DNA of 64,000 nt from Nymphaea colorata (GCF_008831285.2 NC_045145.1:4628723-4692722); one strand, 5' to 3'. Shown: positions 11,824-22,959, counted from the first letter of the stretch. Notes: generated by a model not told the origin, from the sequence alone. Program-made: numbers and translations.

Positions 11824-12902
11824 TGCTAATGTTGTAAAAGGTGTAGCGTAACACGTATCGGTCGGGCCGACCTATACGCCATATCGTTATGTGTCGCAAA
11901 CGTCGCATAGCGTATCGTAAAATTAATTTTTTAATTTAAAAATATTTAAAAATCACAAAAAATAGAGAAAAAACATTAAAAATCAGAAAAAATATACAAA
12001 AAATCAGAAATCAAGAAAAATGTATTCAAATATAAAAAAGATCATCATACATAAGGAACATTCATGTGTATCAACAACACATTCAAAAATAATAAATCAG
12101 ATATTCAAAATAACATAATAAGCATCCATCACAATTTTAAACTTGAAAATTTTATAGAATCTTAGGACTTAGAGTCTTAGTACTTGGAGTTTTAGGACTT
12201 AGATTACATCACAATTTTATAAGTTCAAAACATATAGTTATTATCTTTCATGATTCAACGATAATATCTCCTAAATCGATGAATCCTCGGTTATTTTTTA
12301 TAAAAATGGGCAAAATCTCTCCCTCCTACATCTCTTGGAGTCTTTAAATACAAGAAAAGAGAGAGGGAGGAGTGTTTAAACTTTAAAAAATAAAGAATTT
12401 TTGTGTTTTAACCCGTATTGTATGATAGGGGGGTGTATCACCCGTATCGTACAATACGGGCGATACGGTTACGATACATGTGTATCGTAAGCGTACCGTA
12501 TAGGTTTTCTAAACTCATACGATACGTATCCTACGATACGCATGTGTATCGTACCATATGGATGACATGGGTACATGCACATATACAATTAAAGCAGTCC
12601 TATTTAGCATTTGTGCTTTGAAGTTTGAGGTTATTAGAAAACCATGAACATCACAAATTTTTTTTCCTCTTTATATATACCCAAGACTTTGTGGTTTCTT
12701 TCTTGGATGCCAACAGATCAAGGCTGGATTTACGCCCTCTAGAGACACCTTGATGAAGGCCAGAAGACGGAGTGTTCGGGAGCTAGACAATGAAAGTGAT
12801 CAACAGGTTCAATCTTTACTTCGAAAGTTTAAATATCGTTTAGGTGGTCAAGCTCGCCGAGAGTTGCTCTTCTCGCTGGAGTACAGCACTGACTACACCT
12901 AG
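3783..12902 (+). CDS. Organelle-targeted pentatricopeptide repeat protein, At1g26460-like, six exons
   Basis: Exons: 3783-4396, 6590-6812, 7248-7727, 11022-11228, 11336-11473 and 12717-12902. The joined frame is 1,848 bases, a 615-aa protein; all junctions are GT-AG and keep frame. The start ATG opens MAKAAMATRAHLLLKCL, a basic, Ser/Thr-rich leader typical of mitochondrial presequences. A second in-frame Met follows five residues later. After the leader come SPLYQENWRSPRP, RWSDLKQLFEFWIRSLDKN and NVDLYNHYLRANLMMG, which I recall as characteristic of Arabidopsis At1g26460, annotated mitochondrial and about 630 aa. Later exons carry helical PPR-like units, for example SYNALMSAFGKLKK and TTYALLVDAHLIN. 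The family is presumed to bind organellar RNA; the specific target is unknown. Introns 1, 3 and 5 are long and filled with repeats. Exon 1 is much richer in GC than the rest. The orthology call rests on memory, while the exon structure is read directly. Confidence 0.9.
4397..6589 (+). other. Intron 1 of the PPR gene
   Basis: It has a GTGAGT donor and a CTCCAG acceptor. It holds a 101-bp tandem duplication and T-rich sequence, with no coding signal. Confidence 0.85.
5408..5609. repeat. 101-bp tandem duplication in PPR intron 1
   Basis: Two adjacent copies begin AATGACAACAAAT (5,408 and 5,509) and both carry CAGTGTGTTTCCCACT and AGAAGGCCAAAAAATCAAG. They differ at scattered positions, so the duplication is not very recent. 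Confidence 0.9.
7081..7136. repeat. 22-bp tandem repeat, 2.5 copies, PPR intron 2
   Basis: CCTCACCTCCATAATGCTGG starts at 7,081 and 7,103, and a truncated third copy starts at 7,125. The copies are near identical. Confidence 0.9.
9148..9174. repeat. (TTA)n microsatellite
   Basis: About nine TTA units, followed by TATATGTATATA. Confidence 0.95.
9290..9830 (+). other. GC-rich, gene-like island inside PPR intron 3
   Basis: This stretch is far richer in GC than the surrounding intron and looks like the 5' part of a plant gene: an ATGGCCGCAAGCAG start context near 9,408, pyrimidine-rich sequence and a (GA)n tract at 9,732-9,763. One frame reads FFHPTGFQFSSRLLLFALN, but no frame stays open far enough to identify a protein. 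A captured gene fragment or transposon-internal sequence is possible. Confidence 0.35.
10090..10144. repeat. (ATT)n/(ATA)n microsatellite
   Basis: About nine ATT units, then AAATT and about five ATA units. With the TTA tract at 9,148 it brackets the GC-rich island. Confidence 0.9.
10316..10372. repeat. AT-rich and (GA)n low-complexity tract
   Basis: A short TATATA run followed by about ten GA units and a G-rich tail. Confidence 0.9.
11477..11545. repeat. Compound (CT)n(GT)n microsatellite at the exon 5 donor
   Basis: About fifteen CT units, then about twenty GT units, begin three bases inside intron 5. The splice site reads GAAATG|GTTCTCTCT, so the donor is fused to the repeat. Confidence 0.95.
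11617..11772. repeat. Direct repeat of about 60 bp (family C end sequences)
   Basis: AATTTAAGAGGTCT followed by TTTTTGTCTCTTACCTAAGT occurs at about 11,622 and 11,715. The same segment, ending ACCCAAGTGGTCTC, occurs at the end of the family C copy near 26,510. The direct repeat is therefore probably a family C end, duplicated. Confidence 0.6.
11776..11818. repeat. (TA)n microsatellite
   Basis: About 21 TA units directly after the second family C-like end. Confidence 0.95.
11838..12575. mobile_element. Insertion with CGTATCGTA-rich palindromic ends in PPR intron 5
   Basis: The left end (about 11,838-11,925) reads GTAGCGTAACACGTATCGG and CATAGCGTATCGTAAAATTA. The right end (about 12,410-12,565) is packed with CCCGTATCGTACAATACGGG, CGATACGG, ACGATACGTATCC and CGATACGCATGTGTATCG. 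Between them lies AT-rich sequence without an ORF. The two ends are partly complementary, as expected of a non-autonomous DNA transposon. I could not define exact termini or a target duplication. Confidence 0.5.
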
Positions 12903-14861
12903 GAGGTAAATCCCCACTCTAGCTTGTGTTATCTTCAATTCATCAGGTCCTTTCATGTGCAATTAATTTTTTTATAAAGCTGGCATTTGCTCAAATTGGA
13001 CTTTTCTCCTATAACATCATTCACATGAACATAACCTTTCCTTTAGAGACTGTGGTGAGATCAGATCTATTCATTTCATTATTGGTGAACAGTTTTTTTG
13101 CTTACATAGAATGCCTATCTTTTGTGTTCCTCTGGTTACTTGGTAAGTTGGTTTATTCTATTTTCAGTTGCCTCAGCTGATTGGTGTGATGTTGGACTCT
13201 CCTTTTATTGGGGAACTTTGGAAGATAAAGTTTACCCCCTTCAAGATTCCGTAGCAATCTCTGTGAAGTAAATGTCATACTCTTAGATCTCTGAAAAGGG
13301 AAATTTGAGGTTGGTCCTCTTTCCTGTCTTTTTATCCTTCTCCTAATAATTTTTTTTTCCAATACTTGAGATTAGGAGGTTGTGAACATAATTTTGCACA
13401 AAAATTTGTTCATTTTCATCACTAGATTGTTATGTTTTCTTGTCTTCTTTTGTCTTACAGAAATGAACGATGCTCTCTCTCTCTTTCTCTCTCCATTGAC
13501 ATTCTGATCATTTTAAGCTTTATATTTATTTTGGTTCTTTTAGTGATTTCTGTTTTGTGCGTCATATAGAGAGAGAGAGAGATGCTAAAGCTAGCAATGA
13601 CTTAATGAGCTTGGGTCTTAGCTGCTCAAGTAAATGAGTCTCTTAACTAGTTGGCATGTTCCTGTATGATAATTGTCCATTATTAGTTGTTATTTGCATA
13701 TGGATCGCTGGTGCACCCAGACCGTACTGCGGATAAGAGAACAATGAGATTTTTTTTTTTCTTTGTAAGAACTGATCAATTCGATCTATTAATGTTCTTC
13801 CACGAGCATTTTGGAGACCATTCCTTGGCTTGAAGCTAATCTTCTATGAAAATTCAAATCTAATACTACTCAGACAACAGCTGTAGGTCATTGGAATGAC
13901 ATACGTCTTTGTTTTTGGCACATATTTACATGGATTGCGCTAAACATTGAAGGCTTTTGTGTGAGCACTGTATGAGCACCAAGTTACCGTGAATACAAAA
14001 AGCATTTTGGAATCCCTTGTATAAGCATTAAGTTGCATTTTCATGTTGAGAAGTCCAAAATCTTTATTTTCTGGTGTCTACTTCATAGCAAATTTTTTGT
14101 AGACTTTTTGAGATGCCCTGGATGAGCATTAAGTTGAATTTTCATGGTCAGAAGCTCAAAATCTTTGCTTGCTGAAGTCAATGTCTTGACTTTCAGAAAA
14201 TAACTGCTTGAAACCTGCGAATTAGTTAAGACCTTCACTTTGTTGCGTCCCAGTAACTTCTCCTTCCCTACATACCTGAAGCGATTCTCTTTTTGTTCTT
14301 TGTCCTTCATTCTTTTATCTTAAAAAATCCTGGAGGTTCTCCCAACCTGTGGGGTAAGCTTTGGCTTGCAGGTGGAAGGACGCCTATGTGATTGAATCGT
14401 TCCTCTTCATGTCTATGAAAGCAAATGTTAGTTGTTCTAATGACGTCCTTGTGTTCAAGCCTTTCACACATCTGTTTAAAACTTTATGAACTTCCTGAAA
14501 TTCATATTGGCGATTTTGATGTTCAATTTATTACCGAAGCGCTTCAAAGTTGGCACTGCAACTGGGAGCAAGGCATATATATGATCATTCTGTTGCTTGA
14601 ACGTATAAAACATCGGCTCTCCATCTTCCCTAGAGGCCCTATGCATGTCTTGTATATTTCCCTTTTCTTTCTGCCGGCGAGTGAAAGAATAAAGGCATTC
14701 CATGAGGCACACAGTGCTTTCTTTTTCTGAAATCTCAATAGGCGTGCTTAATAAACAATATAAGAAAAGGCTATGCATCATGGCAGGAAAAAGAGAGAGA
14801 GAGAGAGAGATGGCAACGAGGAGTTGATGAATGAGGGTCAAGGTGTGTCCTGTGTTTGAGG

Positions 14862-15030
14862 CAGGGACAGAGGCAAGTGTGGCTTCGTGTGGGCAATTGC
14901 TCACATGGAATTCTTAATTTTATAGTGGTATAACTTAGTAATCTTTTTCATTACATGTTGGTGCGTTTTAAAATTTAATAAAATTTTATACGTAATGTTC
15001 CGTAGCCAGAATTTTCTGGCTCCACCCTTG
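14862..15030. mobile_element. Dispersed repeat family A copy
   Basis: The head has GTGTGGCTTCGTG and TGGGCAATTGCTCACAT. The tail has AAAATTTAATAAAATTTTATA and TTTTCTGGCTCCACCC. Head and tail have the same order and spacing as the copies at 27,905 and 46,990. There is no coding capacity. Confidence 0.6.
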
Positions 15031-16394
15031 GTTCGAGGAAGTATCATCCCGAAAGTACCAACTTTTGTAAGTTGCAGGCATTAGTGGGAAGTAGGGTTAT
15101 CAGGATCTTAAACTTTTTGAAATATATCATTTTATCAATATATCGGTCTTTGGGACTGTGACCGCTATCAGTTGATATGTGACTGAGATTGTAGCCATAC
15201 ATTTTTTCACTGCCTTGTAGGCATCTAAATTCCAGGTCTATTGTCGCCTGTCCAGCCCGTGGATGTCTCGGATATATTGACCAAACGTGATACTACATGA
15301 GCACATGCAGACAAGTGATACGTTATCGCTCTTAACAAATTTGCCTCCAGTAACTTCCTATTCATTAGAAAAAAAAAAAAAACAAGATTTTCTGGAAACG
15401 AAGTAGTGTTTGATTACTGGATGCCTATCAACGTGGATAACATTTCGGGAAAATGAAACCGAGTTGTGAGGTCTTCTGGCGGTATCCATGGTGTACATAG
15501 ATAACATTGGTTGTGGTGGAGAAAGATGGATATGATATCATGAATTTTATGTTTTGTTTTTTAATAAAGGAAGACATTAAGAATAGGGCTTTTGTCGACT
15601 ATGATTGTGTCTACTCTATGTACTATTATTCTATATATCTACCTTAAAGATTGGGGTAGATTCTTGAAATAATGCAACATTATGTTTTATGAATCTATTC
15701 TAATTTGATCTTTGAAGCAGGTACGTGAAACAGTGTAACTGTTTTCATTGCTTCATTGCCTAGGGTGGAAAATGTGACAACACTAATGAAACATGAACGT
15801 CAAAGAATGTCTTTAAAAAAAGCTCAAAAGGAAACCTACGTTTCGTCTTATCAAATTTTACTAGATTCGCTGCCAACTAAAGGGTATTTCAAAAGTTTTT
15901 CATCAGAAGAAATTTAAACACAAGAATCGACCACCAAAAGTTCCACAATGGCAGAGATGAACTACCCAAAAAAAAAAGGTCCCCTTCAAACAAGTGGGGA
16001 AGAAAAACTCGACAAGAAATGGTCTTTTCATGTTCTTTAAATCAGGTGCCTACCCAAAGCATTCATTTGATAAAAAGACCCTTGTGCTTTTAGAATACAT
16101 ATTTCTGAAATACCTATTCTAACGACTATATATTCTTGTCCCAACAAACATAATAAGACAAGATTGTAAGTGTTATTTTTATGACGCTGATATAATTACA
16201 CCATCTTTTCTGAAAAAAGACGTGTTTGCTGAATGTGTTTTAAAAAGATGTGTCAACAATATAAATTTCATTTTCATCTTATCAGACCCCTTAAAATATG
16301 TAACCCTCAAAAATGAGTGGGGAGAAGATAGTGCAGGGACGGTTAAATGAAACACCGACTTGATAAGAAGAAGTGGAACCAAGTAGCACCTAAA

Positions 16395-16680
16395 AAACAG
16401 GGTCGCCGGAGAGAGATGGCTTGCCGCCTGCTACTGCTCCGCCGCCACCGGAAAAGGGTCACGTTGAGAAGGCTGCTTGGACGACGCATGAAAGGGTCAC
16501 CTTGAGGCGAAACTCGGCACCTTTACGGCAACAAGTTAAAGAGAGAGAGAGAGAGAGAGAGAGCGTAAGATTGTGTTCAGATCTACCACGATGCAGATTA
16601 TTTAGATTTTCAAGGCTGTCCTCCGGTCCAAGAACTAGAATTTTGTATTCACCATCAGCATCGAGATAGCTCTTTTTGGT
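16395..16680 (+). other. GC-rich segment with a 29-codon ORF and (GA)n tract
   Basis: Composition jumps to GC-rich. An ATG at 16,416 (context GAGAGATGGC) opens a 29-aa, Arg-rich frame ending at 16,505. A (GA)n tract follows at 16,541-16,563. The arrangement resembles the GC-rich island at 9,290-9,830. It may be a relic of a gene 5' end; the product is not recognisable. Confidence 0.25.
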
Positions 16681-17276
16681 TGAACGATTAATTTAATTAT
16701 CTTCAATAAAAAGAACCCCCAGGTTGTACTGCGATAGCCAACAAGAGCATTAGAGCATCATACACCTGGAACGGTACCAGTCCGGTAAGAATCTGCCTAT
16801 CCCCAGCCCCATGGTAGCATCTATTGACCTGTAAATCAATATTATTTTAGTTTGTGCTCTTATTTTATTTGTTTATATATCTATGTACTTCACAGAGAAA
16901 CTAGATTCTGCAGACAGGATACACTAATCTTTAGGTGATACTACAAAATATGAAAACAAGGTACTGCTAATGTCATCTGACATCCTCGGAAATTCTGATT
17001 TTATGTTCTTATAAGTAATACATAGCGAAGGGTAGAAAATGACGATTTTAAAATGGTTTTTATCTTTTCCAAGAATGATGCACGTATCTATATAAATTAA
17101 GCCAAAAGGTCCAAAAAATATGAGATCTCTGCGTAGATCGCAAATGTACAACAAATCACACTTGTTTATACCAAAAATGTTGCTAATTGCAGTAGAGACC
17201 ATAACATTTAAAGACCACATAAAGCCCCTCAATCCCAACCGAACTGTTTGTAGCAGCAGTGGTAGTGGCAGCGGCA

Positions 17277-17472
17277 GCCTTCTGCATTGAGTTAACTAGG
17301 ATAACCAACTAGAAATATTATTAAGGAATCAACGGTGATGCCGACCTGTTGATAGACAATGAAAATGGGAAGCTGCTGACATCGATTATGATGAAGCAGC
17401 AGTGGCCTTCTGCAGCAACAAGTTAACTAGGATAAGCACTTGGAAATATTATTGAAGAATCAACAGTGATGC
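17277..17472. repeat. Duplicated 65-bp segment around the TPT terminal exon
   Basis: Copies at 17,277-17,341 and 17,407-17,472 share CCTTCTGCA, GTTAACTAGGATAA, GAAATATTATT and GAATCAACNGTGATGC, offset by about 130 bp. On the minus strand each copy contains a polypyrimidine stretch, a CAG acceptor and an AAGGC exon start. The TPT gene therefore has two candidate terminal exons. Confidence 0.85.
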
Positions 17473-18843
17473 ACGGTCGAGAATTTACCCGTTTCTGTTC
17501 TTCCATATTTGCCTTTATCAGTGAATAGATGGCAACGCCAACTATGGCGATGGTTGTACCAATGCCGGTCTGGGTCGAGATCTTATTACCTGAATGGTTC
17601 CATTGAACAGTCTTTGATGCCCAAAACAGGAATAAAGCAAGCAGAGGAAGAGTGACATATTCTTACATGCAGTGTCTAGATGACTGTTTTACATCAATTG
17701 AAGATATTTCTGAAAATAGCTTCTTAAAACACTCTTCAAAAGGAAGCATGACTGATGTTGGAAAAGATTGTTCCCTTTGCAATTTGAAAAATGAGTTTTC
17801 ACAAGTCAGCAACATTGATTTTGATAAATTTCAAACTCCCATAAACTCTTTAACTAGCAATGGAAAAGTTGCTCGAAAGAGCATTGAGACCAGCTTTTGA
17901 GGACCAAATCCATCAAATTTGCAAAGGGGAAAGGGAAAAAATAAAGAAAGCAAGAAGAGAAACAAAGAAAGCAATAGAAGTTCTCGACACTACAATAAAC
18001 TAGTAGACGCGTTGCACTATAATGGTCAGAATTTTGTATTTGTTAACTACATTTGTACATGGCAGCTGGTTACTCTTGCATGAAACACATGGTGTGAGTT
18101 CAACAATTGAAACAGGCACATGGGCAGGAGCTTACCAAACACAACTATCGAAAAGCCGATCACGAAGACTCGCTTCAGAACATTTCCCACAGCATGGGTA
18201 AGAGGAGCAACTCTTTCCAAAGTGTTTGTTGCTAGCTGCAAAGATGGTTCAGGACTCTCATGTTAGGTCATGAATCCAAATAAACATGTATCTCTAATTA
18301 CGAGGTTTGCAATAATATTTGTATTCCATCTCCCTTTTGAAAGGCACATGCATTATAAGTCCACTGTTTCTTCTTATTTATACATGAGAAGGTTTCCAAA
18401 ACATAACTGGATCGGTGCATCTGTATGGATCTTCAAGAAAAAGCATATATGGATCAATCCAAACATAAAGAGAATAAAATTACAGCTTCAAGAAAACAGT
18501 CAGTCACCTGGTTGTAAAGATGATAGAACATTCCAATCCAAAAGAGGTCAGAAAGGAACTTAAACAGTCCGACTTTTGCAATAGCATCAGCAAAACCATG
18601 TTGCATCAACTTGGGACCCTCAATCTGTATGTCAAATACCGACGGCATCACATATGAATCTGCATCTCTCAACATTATTGGGGAAAAAAAAAAGCTAGAG
18701 AATCATGGAGGAATAGTTTAACTCACAAATATGGCAGGCGGTAGGCAAAACAAGAGGGAGATTATTGAAATGTAAGCATACACGTTGGTGCTATCCATTC
18801 CAGTCTGTTACAAAAATGAAGCAGATTATGTATCAGAATGGAC

Positions 18844-18911
<68 letters not shown>

Positions 18912-21900
18912 AGTAACCATGTTGCAGCATGTAACTAGACCACTATCGCAAGAAATTAAAGTTTCCAATCTGCACTGAAGAGAGACCAGTGCTGGACCAG
19001 CACAAACTTGTTCAACTATCAAGTTCATTAGTGTCTACTGAACCAGCTGACAGGACCATGACACAGACAGAATTACCATGGCTTTCTTGGAGTAGATGCT
19101 TCTGTATGTAAAAGCAATGTTAGATATCATTGCACTGACAAAACCGGTCCAGTTAAAGGAAAGTTCTGTCAGAGAGGCCATTGACACACCTGGAAGCATG
19201 ATTAAACATCAAATAAATGACTTGGTTCGTATTCAAGATTGAATTATATATAATTTGTTAATCAACAAAATTAAAATTAAATGGAAAGAATAGAGACCTA
19301 CCAATGACAACGGGGGCCAAGGATAACCAAAGAGGAAATGGAATCCGGTGACCCAAGACAAACTGTGAAGCAGCAGCATTGAAGAAGGGTTCAAGTGCTG
19401 CACATGCACATAATACAGCCTTAGTTAGAAAATTGCTACAATATTATGTGATATTTGGTCTCCCTCATTTGAACCTTTTGATGTCTGAGAGATCTCATCA
19501 ATCTGAGAAGTCAAACAGAAAGCCATACTTTTCTCTCTGGAATAAAAAATAAACGCCATAAGATGGAATATATTAAACAGAAGAGAATGAAAGGTCCAGA
19601 TTACATGTGTGGAGTTAAATTTTAGATCTTTCATTCAGATATAATTCTTTATTATCGTCCCAAAGTGAAATCAAGACTTATTTAGCAGATTAATGACAGG
19701 AGAGCGGAAAAGACCAAAAAGAAGTGGCTAACTGTAGGACCAAGTAAACTTTATCAGATCCAGCGACGTTCCAGAAGATCTTCAAATTATGCATGACACA
19801 ACCTCAAGTGTACCTTCCATCTTCAGTGAAGATGGAAAAAGAGGTTACATTACCTAAGAAACTTTTGAGGCTTGACCTACTTCCTAGTAAAGCACGCCTG
19901 ATCTTTGTACAAGGTGTTGATGTATTCTGAGGTTCCACTGGTTGTCACATAAGTTTCTTTGCCTTTTGATAGAAATATGGGATCTCCAAATACAATGTGA
20001 GAGTTCGTTTTGAAATGTTCATGACAAATTAAAACTTAAAAGGAAGGTTCACATATAAAGGCCGAATGAGGTTTTGAAGTTGACAAGGTGACGAGTGTAC
20101 ATCTTCCTACAGTATTTCATATGCACGAAGGGATAGCATACTGACTGATCAAGTACTTGCAAAACATCAAGTAAGCGCACAGGTATTCAAACAAGTAAAT
20201 TGCTTCCTTAGCTTCAAATGCAATCACCAAGATAGACGTTGAGAAAATAGTGAAGCAGCAGGCTTCCTTTTGCAATAGACAAATAATCGATGGTAATATT
20301 TGCAAAAGGATGAAAAGATATAAAAAGTAAAGTCATACCTTTAATTGTGTGAGTAAAAGAAACGGCAACTGTTGCAAATGAGACGTTGGTCATTACATGG
20401 CCCAGTGCATGGCAGAAAGCAACTGGCGTGAGAAGCTTCAAAAGTTCCTTATTGATTGGCTGAATTCAGAAAACAGCATACAAGGTTTTATTTAGAAAAT
20501 TCATGGATATAAATTACTGGAACTCAGTCAAAGATGAAAATATAGGTATCCAAAGATGATTGTAGAAGAAGAAACTTACAGCCCGTTTTGGTAAGCCAAC
20601 ACTCCAACAAGCAAAGCAGTAAACAACTCCAACCAGAAGATGTATCAGAGAAACAAAACTGGAAAAAGTTCATCGACTTTTAGTAAAAGAAGTTTCCAGT
20701 ATTTTCTTCCTAATATTTAAAATTCACATGAAAGCTCCATGAAACTCTTATCATAAGATGATGCAGAAGAAAACATAAAGCAGCATATGGGACAGAAACG
20801 ATAGCTAGTGATATCTTGACAATCAGCATATGGAATAGAATTACGATGGCAAAAAGTGTTCAACAGGGCAGGAGAACTTACTATGGATATGGAAAGTAAT
20901 TGTACACCTTTTTGTTCAATATATTGAATATGACATTCAGAAAGTACCTGCAATAAAAATAAAAAGTGTGGAGATCAAAAACTGAAATAGACAAAGACTT
21001 GTTAAAACTATGTTTACCCAAGCCAGTGTTTGTTAAAAAAGAATTCTTGTGATATTAAAAAGTACACATCAATTGTTTGGACTTTAAAATGTAGCGATGA
21101 GATCAATGCTTGATTTCATGAGAGTCAAGTTTCCAACTATTCAGTTATAACTTGTCAATAGATTTTTGTGACAGATTTCATGTTCTATGTACACGGTATT
21201 AGGTGTGCTGACATTCATCACTAAAATCATTCTCTGGTACAAGTTATGATCATCATAACCAATCGCTTTGACAGTTCGTTTTTTGCCATTATGGAGTCAA
21301 CAGAAAAAAGATAGACAAAAGATGAAGAGTCTCAAGAAACCAATGTCGCATACCGTCCTTCCCAATTCCTCGCGAGCCCGAATAAAACATTTAAAATTAC
21401 AAAAAATATACAAACAAAAGAAACCGGCAAATGCCCAAGCTTTTAGGAAGTTGGAGATTATGGCAGCAGTATATCTGGTCACTAATCACGATATTTTAAC
21501 GTCAATATGACGATAACTTCCACAAGTTTTGATGAAGGTTTCTCAAAGAAGCTAATGAAACACATATTTACAATCAATCAAACCAATAGAAAAACATTAC
21601 ACGCAACGATTCAAGGTCTAAGAGTTAAGGACAAGGTTCAATAACGCGATATTTTCACGTCGTCAATAACGCGATATTTTCACGTCGTCAATAACGCGAT
21701 ATTTTCACGTCGTCAATAACGCGATATTTTCACGTCGTCAATAACGCGATATTTTCACGTCGTCAATAACGCGATATTTTCACGTCGTCAATAACGCGAT
21801 ATTTTCACGTCAATATCACGATATTTTCAAATAAGTTGGAAACGTATCAACATAAACAGAAACTCACCACATGAAGAAAAATCCGCCAGTAACGAGCGCC

Positions 21901-22359
21901 GGATATCGATCGAAGAACCCTTCCGGACGTTTAGGCACCCTTGAAACAAATTATGAAGACGGAAAACCGAAGCAAGGACCAATCAGAAAACCGAAAACAA
22001 AAAAAAGGAGATTCGCTTCCGATCGATCCGTAAGAATCAGAAGCAGAGGAGGAGGACTCGAGCACCAACCCTTTGAGGAGCTCAACCTCGAATTCGCGAT
22101 CGCCAGCATCTGCTGCCGCCGAGGCGACCACCACCCTCCTCCTGGCGGCGGACGGCGCCGAGGGGAGTTCCAAGATTCTGGGGGAGCATTGCCTCCGAGA
22201 ATATGGGACAGAGATTCCTATCGATAACCCGGCAGGAACAAGGGCAGCCGCTTTCGGCAATGGTGGTGATGAGAAGAGGCGACGTGATCTCAAAACCGCG
22301 GGAGAGAGAGAGGCCTGGGAGGCGGGCGTCAGGTAGAGAGACGAGAGGCCGGAGGCCAT
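17386..22359 (-). CDS. TPT: Chloroplast triose-phosphate/phosphate translocator
   Basis: Twelve exons on the minus strand: 22359-22070, 21939-21868, 20947-20882, 20658-20580, 20459-20339, 19397-19302, 19189-19077, 18804-18727, 18624-18508, 18235-18136, 17589-17489 and 17409-17386. They total 1,257 bases and encode 418 aa, close to the family's 400-417. The protein exchanges triose phosphate or 3-phosphoglycerate for phosphate across the inner plastid envelope. Residues 1 to about 95 form a Ser/Ala/Arg-rich transit peptide. The carrier domain follows from RYPALVTG (108-115), with hydrophobic helices and family landmarks [34 protein letters not shown] (203-221) and [17 protein letters not shown] (357-373). 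By offset from what I recall of the Galdieria TPT structure, binding residues H190, K209, Y342, K365 and R366 are all present. Exon 1 has a weak donor (GG|GTTGGT), chosen because it alone keeps phase. The final exon encodes KATAASS; a second candidate lies downstream. These landmarks distinguish it from the PPT, GPT and XPT subfamilies. Confidence 0.95.
18846..18908. repeat. (AT)n microsatellite in TPT intron 7
   Basis: About 31 uninterrupted AT units between exons 8 and 7 of TPT. Confidence 0.95.
21639..21831. repeat. 25-bp minisatellite, seven copies plus a degenerate one, in TPT intron 2
   Basis: Units start at 21,639, 21,664, 21,689, 21,714, 21,739, 21,764 and 21,789; each is CAATAACGCGATATTTTCAC followed by GTCGT. 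The last full unit is 3 bases short, and a diverged copy (CAATATCACGATATTTTCAA) follows. A related single segment occurs near 21,485-21,510. On the transcribed strand each unit reads TGACGACGTGAAAATATCGCG-like, joining a TGACG motif to an ACGTG core. The copies are almost identical, so expansion is recent. Confidence 0.95.
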
Positions 22360-22456
22360 GGCGAGGAAGCTTCAGGAAGCTTATAGACTGTCCTAACAGG
22401 TTGCCCTTGAGCGTTGTCGATAGGAAGCCTCACGAAATGCAACTAACCGAGAGAAT

Positions 22457-22474
22457 GAGAGAGAGAGAGAGAGA
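22457..22474. repeat. (GA)n tract, CT-rich in the TPT 5' leader
   Basis: Nine GA units about 100 bases upstream of the TPT start codon. On the TPT strand it is a (CT)n tract, a common feature of plant 5' UTRs and core promoters. No convincing TATA box was seen at the right distance. Confidence 0.85.
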
Positions 22475-22959
22475 CTCTGATTCTTCCTGCTCGGGCTCTT
22501 TGCTGGGGGAAATGGAGAGTGGGAATTGGAGGAATCCTATAAAATGCAGGATAAAAGAAAGGGAGGAAATTGCGCGATTGGTTTCTCTCTTTCCTTCTAA
22601 ATTCAGAAGGGATTTATGGGATTGTGAGGTCCAACTGCCATGATCGTCCACCCTCGCCTCTCGAACGGACGAAGGAAGCGGGAATGGCAAGAACAGTTTT
22701 CTAAAGAATCAACCCCCAGTTCGCCACTCAATTACGGAAGCCTCCCTCCCTCCTGGTCCAAATGTTATAATGGACCGGGTCGTTCGGATAATGGAACACC
22801 GCCCTTAAAAACGGATCTAAATAAAAGTCGAGAACTACTTTCCTGGTAACCATGATTAAATTAAGAAAGCATACAAACTTGCCTTTTTTTAGTTTTAAAT
22901 TTTGTGCGCAGAGAGAGAGGATGTAGGTGGACTTATGGTTTCTCCTTTCAACTCGAGAG

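Larger units (their letters stand above)
12903..17385. other. Intergenic region between convergent PPR and TPT genes
   Basis: It contains the presumed 3' UTRs of both genes, short GA tracts (14,792-14,810 and 16,541-16,563), a family A element and a small GC-rich segment. No frame resembles a gene. 13,000-14,400 holds nothing else I can name. Confidence 0.6.

Noticed and set aside
21639-21831. Regularly repeated 25-bp units, CRISPR-like at first glance
   Set aside because: The units are contiguous with no unique spacers, and the context is a plant intron; it is a minisatellite.
22203-22643. Plus-strand open frame of 146 codons
   Set aside because: It overlaps the TPT first exon and leader in antisense. 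Its composition is Arg/Glu-rich from GA repeats, with no family resemblance.
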